A program made the position numbers and the translations under genes. From Rheinheimera sp. MM224 (GTDB taxonomy: Bacteria > Pseudomonadota > Gammaproteobacteria > Enterobacterales > Alteromonadaceae): 64,000 bases of DNA. Shown here in pieces: positions 33,562 through 42,258 of this stretch; the first letter of the stretch is position 1; each line of letters starts with the position of its first letter. The notes beneath the pieces were generated by a model. That model did not search any database. It saw nothing but the letters and a program-made list of their open reading frames with translations, and had not been told where the DNA came from. The stretch lies in NCBI RefSeq assembly GCF_947090785.1, contig NZ_OX352320.1, positions 4,205,001-4,269,000 on the forward strand, read 5' to 3'.

Positions 33562-35276
33562 TGATGTTGCCAGGAGCCTCGTTACAAGTCTCCATAGGCC
33601 AGCACTCCACTGCTGGCCGAAAAGCGTTAAATCAGGACAGCTTTGGCGCTTATGTACCCAAAGAACCTGAACTAAGTAGTAAAGGTATAGTGCTGGCGGT
33701 AGCCGATGGCATCAGCACCAGCACAGTCAGCCAGATTGCCAGTGAAACAGCGGTGAAAAGTTTTCTGGATGATTACTACTGCACCAGCGATGCCTGGTCA
33801 GTACCTCATGCCGCCTTGCAAGTGCTCAAAGCCAGCCATAACTGGTTGTACGCCCAAAGCAGGAATGGCCCTTTTAGCTCAGACCCGGACAAGGGTTATG
33901 TCTGTACTTTTAGTGCCTTAATTTTAAAACAACGCCACGCCCATTTGCTGCATGTCGGTGACAGCCGGATTTATCTGCTACGTAACCAGCAACTGGAACA
34001 ACTGACGCGGGACCATCGCGTCTGGCGAGGCAGCAGCAGTTTTTTAAGTCAGGCACTTGGCGCCGGCGCTGTGCTTGAGCCCGATTATCAGAGCATTCCT
34101 TTGCAACAGGGTGATTTGTTTCTGCTGGCAACGGACGGTTTATTTGAAGTTTTACCTGCGGCTGAACTGATCAATTTACTGGCAACACAGCAGGATTTAG
34201 CATTGCTGGCCCTGCAACTGACTGAAGCAGCTTTAGCTGCAGGCAGCGAAGACAATATAACGCTGCAATTGGTACGTATTGATCAGTTGCCTGCCGACAG
34301 TAACCTGCCCATTTGCCTGGATCAGCAATTGCCTTTACCCCCTTTGCTGCAACCAGGCGATAAGCTGGACGGCTTGCAGGTAATAAGGCCACTACAACAA
34401 AGCAGCCGCAGCCATGTTTATTTGGTGTTGGATACAAGTACAGAGCAGTTGTTGGTACTCAAAGCTCCTTCAATAGATTTAGCCGAACAGCCGGATTATC
34501 TGGAACGGCTGATGCGCGAAGAATGGATAGCCAAAAGAGTTCACAGCAACCATGTAGTACGTCCGGCCAGTATTAACAGGCCTCGTACTGCGCTTTATAC
34601 CTTATTTGAGTATGTCGAAGGCCAGACCTTAAAACAGTGGCAACTGGATCACCCCAGTCCCACTTTGGAACAAGTTCGAGGCATTATTGAACAGCTGGGG
34701 AAAGGACTGCAGGCGTTGCACCGCAGCGAAATTCTGCATCAGGATATCCGACCCGACAACCTGATGGTGACACCTCAAGGCATAGTCAAAATTATCGACT
34801 TTGGTGCTGCCAGACTAGCGGGATTACAGACCGATGACGAAGTAGCGGGAGATATTCCAGGCACAGCTTTGTATACGGCGCCTGAGTATTTTTTAGGTTT
34901 GGCAGGCACAGAGCGGTCGGATTTATATTCGCTGGCGGTGCTTACGTACCAACTGCTGTCCGGCCGTTATCCTTATGGCGCTGATGTGGCTCGAGGTAAA
35001 AGTGTTAAAGCACAGAAAAAATTGTGCTATCAGTCGGTATTAAGCAAAGATAGCGAGCTGCCGGTCTGGCTGGATTTAACCTTAGAAAAAGCGCTGCAAC
35101 CCGACCCAAATAAACGCTACCAGGCTTTGTCTGAGTTTTTATACGACTTACGCCACCCCAATGCGGAATTTCAAAAACCATTGAGTCTGATTGAACTGCA
35201 TCCGCTTTGGTTTTGGCAATGCCTTTGTGTAGTGCAGGGCTTAGTGATCCTCTGGTTAGTGGCTGCTCAGAATTAA
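33561..35276 (+). CDS. Fused PP2C-type phosphatase and Ser/Thr protein kinase
   Basis: A 571-residue bifunctional signalling protein. The PP2C domain (about 8-240) keeps its metal ligands in NQDSFG, VADGIS, HVGDSRIYLL, ATDGLFEVL and GSEDNITL. The Hanks-type kinase (about 270-530) has VLKA (ATP-binding Lys), the catalytic loop HQDIRPDN (HQD where HRD is usual), DFGAARL and the GTALYTAPEY activation segment. A hydrophobic C-terminal helix (about 548-568) anchors it in the membrane. It is co-translated with the nitrite channel (ATGA overlap), so the channel or NirBD may be a substrate; that is inference. Confidence 0.93.
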   Translation: MMLPGASLQVSIGQHSTAGRKALNQDSFGAYVPKEPELSSKGIVLAVADGISTSTVSQIASETAVKSFLDDYYCTSDAWSVPHAALQVLKASHNWLYAQSRNGPFSSDPDKGYVCTFSALILKQRHAHLLHVGDSRIYLLRNQQLEQLTRDHRVWRGSSSFLSQALGAGAVLEPDYQSIPLQQGDLFLLATDGLFEVLPAAELINLLATQQDLALLALQLTEAALAAGSEDNITLQLVRIDQLPADSNLPICLDQQLPLPPLLQPGDKLDGLQVIRPLQQSSRSHVYLVLDTSTEQLLVLKAPSIDLAEQPDYLERLMREEWIAKRVHSNHVVRPASINRPRTALYTLFEYVEGQTLKQWQLDHPSPTLEQVRGIIEQLGKGLQALHRSEILHQDIRPDNLMVTPQGIVKIIDFGAARLAGLQTDDEVAGDIPGTALYTAPEYFLGLAGTERSDLYSLAVLTYQLLSGRYPYGADVARGKSVKAQKKLCYQSVLSKDSELPVWLDLTLEKALQPDPNKRYQALSEFLYDLRHPNAEFQKPLSLIELHPLWFWQCLCVVQGLVILWLVAAQN

Positions 35277-35298
35277 GCAGGCAGCCACTTCACTTGCT

Positions 35299-36507
35299 TT
35301 AATACTTAGCTAACCACTGCAACCAGAACTTGCTGGTATCTGTATGCAATGAATTCGCCTGATAATCGGCATATTTCAGTAGTACCGCATGCTGCGCATT
35401 CAGGGTATAACTCAGCTGTAGATCCAGCTCTTTGCCATAGTCAGCTTTTCCATCAACGCCACTTTCTGCCGCATCCAGCCAGTGGTAAAAGGCTATCAGC
35501 TCCAGCTGGTCCAGTTTATAACCCGACTTCAGGTACTTATCTTTAATGCCATTCGCCGGCGTCGCCAGAAACTTATCAGCAAAACCCTGGAACTTATGCA
35601 AAGTAGCGAGTGGTGTCGAAAAACCAACGCTGTTGTCGGAGCCTAAGACTTCAACGCCCACGCCACTTTGCCAGGCTCCTAGCCAGAAGTTTGCTTCCAG
35701 AGTCCAGTACTCTGCATCATACGAATTTGGGTTATCACCAGCGTCCTGCTGTAATGCATAAGAGCCATACAGGGTATAACGACTGCTTTGGGATAAAGCC
35801 TGACTGTACTGATAATCCAGCCCCAGTGTTTGATTGGACACTAAAGGTGCATCGTCAAATTCCATCTGATAAACAAAAGCACCGAGCTGATGATTAGCGT
35901 TTGGCTGGTAACGTAAATCCAGCAGATGTAAATCCGAACTCCAGTCGCCTTGTGGGCTTTTGCTGCCAAAAACCCGGTTCACTTTACTGCTGTAGCTATA
36001 ATCCAGTTTGAGTTCAGCAGATAAACTGGCCTGATAACGCACTGCATCAAAGGTCTGTTCGTTTTGACGCCAGCCTACGCCACCGACAAAACGTTCATTC
36101 GCTAAGTTAATACGCTGACGGCCAATTTTTAGTGTCTGCTCACCGTTTTGATACATCACAAAGGCCTGATTTAAATCAGCGCCAGCAGGGTCAGCCACCA
36201 CCGGATAAGCAGTTTTGCCATTGATACTGTCGTTGTAATTTTTATCCCCTAAAGCCGCCACATAATCAAATTCACCACCTGCCGACCAGCCATGGCTCAG
36301 GTTTTGTGTCAGGCTAAAACGCGATAATAGCGTGCTGGCCAAAGCATTTTCGGCAAGACCGTCCTGGTCCACAGCTTCTAACCGATAACGGAATAACATC
36401 TTTAGTTCTGGTGCAATGAAAGCGCTGGAAGCGGCATCAGCAGCATGGACTGAAATCGAAGTACAAGCGGCCATTACAGCCAAAGCGGGTAAAGAATAAC
36501 AGCGCAT
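35299..36507 (-). CDS. Outer-membrane porin of the alginate-export type
   Basis: A 402-residue outer-membrane barrel with a signal peptide (about 1-22, ending VHAAD) and many amphipathic strands. LKIGRQRINLANERFVGGVGWRQNEQTFDAV is the diagnostic stretch of the Alginate_exp family. The chain ends SKFWLQWLAKY rather than with Phe. Despite the family name, such porins often sit in nitrate/nitrite clusters; here it may admit nitrate or nitrite. It is on the nirBD strand, about 100 bases after cobA, and could be in that operon. Confidence 0.82.
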   Translation of the reverse strand: MRCYSLPALAVMAACTSISVHAADAASSAFIAPELKMLFRYRLEAVDQDGLAENALASTLLSRFSLTQNLSHGWSAGGEFDYVAALGDKNYNDSINGKTAYPVVADPAGADLNQAFVMYQNGEQTLKIGRQRINLANERFVGGVGWRQNEQTFDAVRYQASLSAELKLDYSYSSKVNRVFGSKSPQGDWSSDLHLLDLRYQPNANHQLGAFVYQMEFDDAPLVSNQTLGLDYQYSQALSQSSRYTLYGSYALQQDAGDNPNSYDAEYWTLEANFWLGAWQSGVGVEVLGSDNSVGFSTPLATLHKFQGFADKFLATPANGIKDKYLKSGYKLDQLELIAFYHWLDAAESGVDGKADYGKELDLQLSYTLNAQHAVLLKYADYQANSLHTDTSKFWLQWLAKY

Positions 36508-36605
36508 AAGGATCCATTCTGTTGAGGTTAATTTTTGGCAAAGCTTCGCCAGCTGGCGCTTAGAAAGCCGCCAGAATGCAAAACGATTGGGGTTTTAGTT
36601 TTTAG

Positions 36606-37484
36606 TTAATTTTCTACAGTCACTTGCTGTAGCAGGCTTAAGTCCACCTTCATCCGCTGCTTTAGTACCTCGCCCACCACAATTAAAGTTGGGCCAGCCA
36701 GAGGAAAAGCAGCAAGACGCTCACTGATATCAGCCAAAGTGCCCTGTAACTGGGTTTGCTGGGCTGTACTGACCTGATCCAACAGCGCTATAGGGGTATG
36801 ATCCGGCCAGCCGACAGAGACTAAACCGGCACACAATTGCTGTAAGCGGTTGAGTCCCATATAGACCACTAGTGTTGGATTAGAGCCATTGGCTCTGTAC
36901 TGATAACCAGACCAGTCGGGTTGTTTGGCCGGGTCGGCAAACTGCGCCGTTAAAAACTGCACTGAAGTTGCACAACCCCTGGCTGTTAACGGAATACCAC
37001 AATAAGCTGAAGCAGCGCAGGCACTGGTGACGCCTGGCACTATCGCAAAGGCGATACCAGCCTGTTGCAAAGCAGCTGCTTCTTCCGAGACACGGCCAAA
37101 GATCGCCGGGTCGCCGCCTTTTAACCGCACCACTAAACCACCTTGTTGACCGTATTGCACCAGCAACTGGTTAATCTCTTGTTGTGGCATCGCATGGCAG
37201 CCAGCTCTTTTACCCACAAAGACTTTTTTGCAGCGTCGCGGTGCTATCGCCAACAGCTCAGCCGAAACTAAGCTGTCAAACAACAGCACATCAGCTTGTT
37301 GCAATAAACGCTGGGCTTTGACGGTAAGCAGCTCAGGATCACCAGGCCCTGCACCTATCAGCACCACCTGGCCTTTGCCTGCTGGTTTCTGCTGCTCTGT
37401 TTGTGCGGTTTCACCTTTCCAGTTCCAGCCTGATAGCCAGGTCCCTGCCAGTGGTGAACGAAATAAATTACTGATTACACTCAT
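36606..37484 (-). CDS. cobA: Uroporphyrinogen-III C-methyltransferase
   Basis: A 292-residue SAM-dependent enzyme that methylates uroporphyrinogen III twice to precorrin-2, the precursor of siroheme, the NirB cofactor. The methylase domain has VVLIGAGPGDPELLTVKAQRLL, VRLKGGDPAIFGR, VPGVTSACAASAYCGIPLTARG and LVVYMGL. About 38 residues precede the domain, longer than a minimal CobA; there is no CysG dehydrogenase part. It follows nirD on the same strand, so siroheme supply is made with its user. Confidence 0.93.
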   Translation of the reverse strand: MSVISNLFRSPLAGTWLSGWNWKGETAQTEQQKPAGKGQVVLIGAGPGDPELLTVKAQRLLQQADVLLFDSLVSAELLAIAPRRCKKVFVGKRAGCHAMPQQEINQLLVQYGQQGGLVVRLKGGDPAIFGRVSEEAAALQQAGIAFAIVPGVTSACAASAYCGIPLTARGCATSVQFLTAQFADPAKQPDWSGYQYRANGSNPTLVVYMGLNRLQQLCAGLVSVGWPDHTPIALLDQVSTAQQTQLQGTLADISERLAAFPLAGPTLIVVGEVLKQRMKVDLSLLQQVTVEN

Positions 37485-37528
37485 ACACTATCTCCCCTTG
37501 TCCTTTGCCTTGACCCGTCATTTTCAGA

Positions 37529-37888
37529 TCAGGCAGCTGAAGCCTGTTGGTTTTGTTTTATTGCATTCAGCCACACCCTGCCCTGTTGCAGTTTCACCCC
37601 ATACACAGGGATCACCACTTCAGGTTTTTCTAAGCACTGGCCACTGGTCAGGTCAAAGTGCTGTTTATACAAAGGTGAAGCGACCACTATCTGCTCACCT
37701 AAAGAACCCACCATGCCCCGTGATAGCACATTGGCTTCACCAACCGGGTCGTAATTACCAACCGCGTATATCTGCGGTTCGCCTTGCAGCTCCAGCAAAA
37801 ATACCGCCACCTGCTGGCCATTCAGCAAAGCGCAAATGCCACTGTTTTCGACTAAGTCTTCAAAAGCACAAATATCAGTCCAGGCCAT
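37529..37888 (-). CDS. nirD: NADH-dependent nitrite reductase small subunit
   Basis: A 119-residue Rieske-fold protein lacking the Cys and His iron-sulphur ligands of true Rieske proteins, as is normal for NirD. IVASPLYKQHFDLTSGQCLEK and AVGNYDPVGEANVLSRGMVG are the family marks. It partners NirB in reducing nitrite to ammonium in the cytoplasm. Its ATG lies one base past the nirB stop, so the two are translationally coupled. Confidence 0.94.
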   Translation of the reverse strand: MAWTDICAFEDLVENSGICALLNGQQVAVFLLELQGEPQIYAVGNYDPVGEANVLSRGMVGSLGEQIVVASPLYKQHFDLTSGQCLEKPEVVIPVYGVKLQQGRVWLNAIKQNQQASAA

Positions 37889-37889
37889 G

Positions 37890-40463
37890 TTAGTTCTCCT
37901 CTGCTAAAGCCTTTACAGGCACTTCGATAATAGGAATTTGCTGCAACCACTGACGTTTTTCTGCTGCCGTAGCTGGGCGGATTTGCGCGCGTTCTTCGAC
38001 AAAAACGATGTTTTCATCCGCATCAGGGCTATTTACAAACTGGCGGAAACGTTTCAGCGCTTGTGGGTCGTCCAGCGTGGCTTTCCACTCACAGGCATAA
38101 GTATTCACTAAGGCCGCCATCTGGTTTTCCAGCTCTGCGGCTATTCCCAGCTCGTCGTCGATAATGACTTTACGCAGATAGTCCAAACCGCCATCCAGCT
38201 TTTCCATCCAGACTGAAGTGCGCTGCAAACGGTCGGCAGTGCGGATATACAACATCAGAATGCGGTCTATGTAGCGAATTAAAGTGTCGGTATCGAGGTC
38301 GGTAGCAAATAAGTCGGCGTGGCGTGGTCTCATGCCGCCGTTACCGCAGACATATAGATTCCAGCCGTTTTCGGTGGCAATAATGCCAATGTCTTTGCTT
38401 TGTGCTTCAGCACATTCGCGGGTGCAACCCGACACTGCCATTTTGATTTTGTGTGGCGCTCGTAAACCTTTGTAGCGGTTTTCAATAGCTATGGCCTGAC
38501 CGACACTATCCTGCACGCCATAACGACACCAGGTACTGCCAACACAAGACTTCACGGTACGCAGCGACTTGCCATAGGCATGGCCTGTCTCAAAACCCGC
38601 ATCGACCAAACGCTGCCAAATGGCAGGCAACTGCTCTAAACGGGCACCAAATAAGTCGATACGCTGACCACCGGTAATTTTGGTATAGAGATTAAAATCC
38701 AAAGCCACCTGACCTATCACCAGCAGTTTTTCTGCGGTAATTTCGCCACCGGCAATACGCGGCACTACTGAATAAGAACCGTCTTTTTGCATATTGGCGA
38801 GAAAGGTATCGTTGGTGTCCTGCAAACCTATATGAGGCTTTTTCAGCACATAATCATTCCAGCTCGATGCCAGAATAGAACCCACAGTTGGCTTACAAAT
38901 ATCGCAGCCCAAACCTTGACCGTGGCGGCTTAACAGTTCGGAAAAGGTTTTAATACCACCCACCTGAACTAAATGCAGCAGCTCCTGACGGGAATAAGCA
39001 AAGTGTTCACAGAGGTGATTTTTCACTTCAACACCACGGCTTTTCAGCTCGTCATCCACTACGGATTTGAGCAAAGCCGTGCAGCCACCACAACCAGTAC
39101 TGGCCTTAGTGCAGCTTTTGATACTGACTAAATCGCAGCAGCCAGAGTCCATAGCCGCCACTATGTCGCCCTTCGCCACGTTATGGCAGGAACAAATGGT
39201 CGCACTGTTGGGTAAAGTTAAAGCCGCCAAAGGCGCGCCGGACGCAGCAGGTAAAATCAGTTGCTCCGGCTGTTTTGGCAGCAACATATCGTTTAAGGCG
39301 TATTGCAGCAGGCTATCGTAGTTACTGGTATCGCCCACCAGCACAACCCCCAGCAGGCGTTTACCATCTTTGCTGACTACCATTTTTTTGTAGACTTGAG
39401 CCCGAGGGTCGGTAAACACATAACTTAAAGCGCCGGGTGTTCTGGCATGGGCATCGCCAATAGAACCCACTTCCACACCCAGCAGTTTCAGCTTGGTGCT
39501 CATATCAGCGCCAGTAAATTTGTGCCCGCCACCTGTCAATTGACTTACCACAACACGCGCCATCTGATAACCGGGCGCCACCAGCCCAAAAATCTTTTGC
39601 TGCCACAAGGCACATTCACCTATGGCATAAATATGGGGGTCAGACGTCTGGCACTGATCGTTAACGACTATTCCACCACGTGGGCCACCCGGTTCGCCGA
39701 CAACTAAACCACAGCTGCGCGCCAACTGGTCATAAGGCCGGATCCCTGCGGAAAACAGCACTAAATCTGTCTCTAAGCTTTCGCCATCGGCAAACTGCAA
39801 CTGATAACGACATTCAGCACCAGCTACTATGGCTTGCGTGGCTTTGCCGGTATGCACTTGCACACCCAACTCTGTAATTTTCTGGCTGAGCATCTGACCG
39901 CCGCCCTGGTCCAGCTGCACTGCCATCAGTTGTGGCGCAAACTCCACCACATGAGTTTGTAAGCCCAATTGTTTCAACGCATTGGCCGCTTCCAGCCCCA
40001 GTAAACCGCCACCTATTACCACCCCGACTTTACTTACAGCAGCACTTTGCGCTATCGCATCCAAATCCTGCAAAGTGCGGTACACCAGACAATGCGGTTG
40101 ATCATGACCAGGAATAGGCGGCACAAAAGCATAAGAACCAGTCGCCAGCACCAGCTCGTCGTAATAAAACTGCCCGCCCTGACTGGTCACCACCAACTGC
40201 TGCTCGCGGTTGATGTGCTCCACCCAACAATTTAAACGGTACTGAATACCAGCGGCCTGATAGGCTTCTTCTGTCGTCAACGCCAGTTGCTCTGCGCTGG
40301 TGCCGCTGAAATAGCCGGATAAATGCACCCTGTCGTACGCCAGCTGAGCTTCACCACAAAGCACAGTAATTTGCGCTAATGGGTCTTTGGCACGTAATTG
40401 ATCAACAAAATGATGTCCCACCATACCGTTGCCGATCACCAGAATTTGTTTGGTCTGCTGCAT
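37890..40463 (-). CDS. nirB: NADH-dependent nitrite reductase large subunit
   Basis: An 857-residue cytoplasmic enzyme reducing nitrite to ammonium with NADH. Domains: FAD/NAD oxidoreductase (1-about 400; ILVIGNGMVGHHF, VVIGGGLLGLEAANALK), BFD-like [2Fe-2S] domain (CSCHNVAKGDI then SCTKASTGCGGC), a ferredoxin-like half domain, and the siroheme/[4Fe-4S] domain with CVGSTWC (C-x5-C) and CTREC (C-x3-C). The frame continues upstream through the leader to 40664, but the ATG at 40463 has an AAGGACAT site and starts the FAD motif correctly. Transcription should start from the sigma-54 promoter at 40660-40675 and pass the attenuator. Confidence 0.96.
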   Translation of the reverse strand: MQQTKQILVIGNGMVGHHFVDQLRAKDPLAQITVLCGEAQLAYDRVHLSGYFSGTSAEQLALTTEEAYQAAGIQYRLNCWVEHINREQQLVVTSQGGQFYYDELVLATGSYAFVPPIPGHDQPHCLVYRTLQDLDAIAQSAAVSKVGVVIGGGLLGLEAANALKQLGLQTHVVEFAPQLMAVQLDQGGGQMLSQKITELGVQVHTGKATQAIVAGAECRYQLQFADGESLETDLVLFSAGIRPYDQLARSCGLVVGEPGGPRGGIVVNDQCQTSDPHIYAIGECALWQQKIFGLVAPGYQMARVVVSQLTGGGHKFTGADMSTKLKLLGVEVGSIGDAHARTPGALSYVFTDPRAQVYKKMVVSKDGKRLLGVVLVGDTSNYDSLLQYALNDMLLPKQPEQLILPAASGAPLAALTLPNSATICSCHNVAKGDIVAAMDSGCCDLVSIKSCTKASTGCGGCTALLKSVVDDELKSRGVEVKNHLCEHFAYSRQELLHLVQVGGIKTFSELLSRHGQGLGCDICKPTVGSILASSWNDYVLKKPHIGLQDTNDTFLANMQKDGSYSVVPRIAGGEITAEKLLVIGQVALDFNLYTKITGGQRIDLFGARLEQLPAIWQRLVDAGFETGHAYGKSLRTVKSCVGSTWCRYGVQDSVGQAIAIENRYKGLRAPHKIKMAVSGCTRECAEAQSKDIGIIATENGWNLYVCGNGGMRPRHADLFATDLDTDTLIRYIDRILMLYIRTADRLQRTSVWMEKLDGGLDYLRKVIIDDELGIAAELENQMAALVNTYACEWKATLDDPQALKRFRQFVNSPDADENIVFVEERAQIRPATAAEKRQWLQQIPIIEVPVKALAEEN

Positions 40464-40515
40464 TTTTATGTCCTTAAGGCCTTTGGCGGCTGACTCGACA
40501 GCCAAATTTTGCCCA

Positions 40516-40596
40516 TAAAAAAAGCCCAGGCCTGAACCACTTAAACAATGGTCAGAACCTGGGCTTCGTTGCCCGTGCACAGTCAAAACTATGCAC
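40516..40596 (-). promoter_or_regulatory. NasR-responsive leader attenuator of nirB
   Basis: On the minus strand a 9-bp hairpin with TTTG loop (40596-40575; arms GTGCATAGT / ACTGTGCAC) abuts the hexaloop hairpin GGGC-AACGAA-GCCC (40574-40561), with A at loop position 1 and G at 4. AAGCCCAGG (40566-40558), made of loop and 3' arm, can instead pair with CCTGGGCTT (40530-40522) followed by a run of seven T, giving an intrinsic terminator. This matches the leader at 32595, so both operons should be released together by NasR and nitrate/nitrite. Confidence 0.88.
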
Positions 40597-40659
40597 TTCA
40601 ATTCAAATTGTGTTGCGTTCGCTTCAGCAAACGCATTGGTAAAACTCGCCAATAACCAA

Positions 40660-40675
40660 AGCACAAAGAATGCCA
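40660..40675 (-). promoter_or_regulatory. Sigma-54 (RpoN) promoter of nirBD
   Basis: Read on the minus strand: TGGCATTCTTTGTGCT, with -24 GG and -12 GC correctly spaced. The predicted start near 40648 places the two leader hairpins and terminator in the untranslated leader. Confidence 0.8.
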
Positions 40676-40750
40676 GTTTATTAACTGGCTGATTTTATTG
40701 AGTAATGGCTAATTTATGCGCAAGTGACTATCAAAACCTTGCGTTGAATT

Positions 40751-40766
40751 GGTGCAAGACGGCACC
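40751..40766. promoter_or_regulatory. Dyad upstream of the nirB promoter
   Basis: GGTGC-AAGACG-GCACC lies 75 bases upstream of the nirB sigma-54 element, a position suited to an enhancer-binding protein. The arms resemble those of the dyad at 32421 near the nitrite channel promoter. The cognate protein is not identified. Confidence 0.4.
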
Positions 40767-40789
40767 GGATTGAGGCAGGGATCAGATAA

Positions 40790-41188
40790 TTAGTCTTGTA
40801 TCACTGAAATCCTGCACTCTGCACACTGTTGTTTCACCAGCGCTAATAACCGCGCAACTTGACCATGAGGCACATCTGCCGCAGCAGTGACAATCACCTC
40901 GTCTATTTCATGGCCTTTACGGCCAGAAAACTGAAAAAAGATATCCTCCAACTGTGACTCGTCGTTCTCTGCAGTGTCGTAATAGGCACCACAGGCCCCG
41001 GTGGCAACCCGAATTTTGTCACTTTTCAAAGCTTCAAGCTTTAGTGCTAAAGAACCTTTGCAATATCCACCACTAACCTTTTCCGGATGCTGTACGTCTA
41101 TTCCTGTTGCTACAGGCCGCCAACTTAAAACGGCCAGCAGTAACACCAACAATAAAGAGACAAAAGCAAACTGCGTCGCTGAATTCAT
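40790..41188 (-). CDS. Membrane-anchored small protein, ExbD/TolR-like layout
   Basis: A 132-residue protein with one N-terminal transmembrane helix (about 8-25) and a periplasmic domain with three Cys (GGYCKGS, TGACGAYY, QQCAECRI). The C-terminal pattern VIVTAAADVPHGQVARLLALVKQQ resembles the ExbD/TolR end (I-x-AD then an amphipathic helix), but the membrane Asp of ExbD is not evident and no ExbB partner is adjacent. The similarity is suggestive only. The ATG has a TAAGGAGTTAGGC context. Confidence 0.6.
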   Translation of the reverse strand: MNSATQFAFVSLLLVLLLAVLSWRPVATGIDVQHPEKVSGGYCKGSLALKLEALKSDKIRVATGACGAYYDTAENDESQLEDIFFQFSGRKGHEIDEVIVTAAADVPHGQVARLLALVKQQCAECRISVIQD

Positions 41189-41227
41189 GCCTAACTCCTT
41201 ACTGCCAGAATAAGATAAATAAAAGCC

Positions 41228-41956
41228 TTACTTCAGGGTATAGACCACATAAACAACAGCACTGGCTTTCATAGCGCTGACTTCAAAAACAGCTTGTCGC
41301 CGGACGCCAGTTACGGATAGCTCGTCGAAAGATTCACTGCTCAATGCTCCATCTATTGATTGAGTTGGCGTTAAGTTGTATTGCGCTTCCGAACGAGTCT
41401 TAAACTCACTAATCGAATAAACATCTTTGATTTTTTTGTCCTGAGTCGCGGCCATATCTTCAGCCTTTTGTCGTGCTTCTTTTAACGCCAGCATAGCCAC
41501 TTGCTTTTTAATCGCCCGCTCATCTTTTATCACGCCAACACTATTCAAAATATCGTTGATGCCTGCTTTTACCAGTACATCCATTAACAGGGAGTATTTG
41601 GCTGGCTCAGGTAACGTAATTTCCACAGTCCAGCCAACTCTTGTACCTTGAGGTATTTTCTTCTTATTTTCATAATCATATTCAACTTCAATACTCAAAG
41701 GTGCAGCACTAATGTGTTCTTTCCCTATGCCCAAAGGCTGAAGTGCTAACAACAGAGCCTTGGCTTTTTGCTCCACCCTTTGCTTGGCCAACTCCGGGTC
41801 CATATTTAGTTCAGTGATATCAACAGTCGTTTTCACCTGGTCCGGATACACCAGTTGCTCCGCATAACCCTCGACATAAATATGAGGCTCAGTTGGGATC
41901 ACATTGGCCAATGTGGGCAAACTTAACCACAAACAAAAACCTATTAGCTTTTTCAT
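41228..41956 (-). CDS. SIMPL-domain (DUF541) periplasmic protein
   Basis: A 242-residue exported protein with a signal peptide (about 1-17) and one SIMPL/DUF541 domain (about 25-235). Typical stretches are IYVEGYAEQLVYPDQVKTTV, LKEARQKAEDMAA and the C-terminal AVVYVVYTLK. E. coli YggE of this family is linked to oxidative stress; the biochemical role is unknown. The ATG at 41956 has an AAGGAGAGC site. A decayed copy of its last 20 or so codons is found at 46159-46222. Confidence 0.88.
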   Translation of the reverse strand: MKKLIGFCLWLSLPTLANVIPTEPHIYVEGYAEQLVYPDQVKTTVDITELNMDPELAKQRVEQKAKALLLALQPLGIGKEHISAAPLSIEVEYDYENKKKIPQGTRVGWTVEITLPEPAKYSLLMDVLVKAGINDILNSVGVIKDERAIKKQVAMLALKEARQKAEDMAATQDKKIKDVYSISEFKTRSEAQYNLTPTQSIDGALSSESFDELSVTGVRRQAVFEVSAMKASAVVYVVYTLK

Positions 41957-42258
41957 ATGCTCTCCTTGTCTCATCCAATCAGGCGATTATGCTTGAAGCT
42001 AATTTACCGACATTTTGGGGAAACACCAACTCAACCTATTGATATTTTTGAACACAACGACTGACCGCTACCTGGATATAAACCCCCAATGTTCGAGCGC
42101 TGGTTTCAGTAATAATCCGTTTGGAACAGCGACAGGTTTTGGTAGAACATAGGGAAAATCTTATTGCAGAAAGGTTAATAAATGAGTTAAATAGAGTTGT
42201 AAATCTGACGCTTAGTAAAAATTAGTACTAAGAACCCTGGGTTATTCAAGGAAGAGTT
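41957..42258. other. Intergenic region without recognised gene
   Basis: About 300 bases between two divergent genes. It contains no convincing open frame, strong hairpin or repeat. It presumably holds the promoters of the SIMPL gene and of the gene at 42259, which has an AAGGAAGAG site just before its ATG. Confidence 0.6.

Noticed and set aside
40464..40664. Upstream extension of the nirB frame by 67 codons
   Set aside because: It translates the leader hairpins and terminator. The ATG at 40463 has a good ribosome site and starts directly at the FAD-binding motif.
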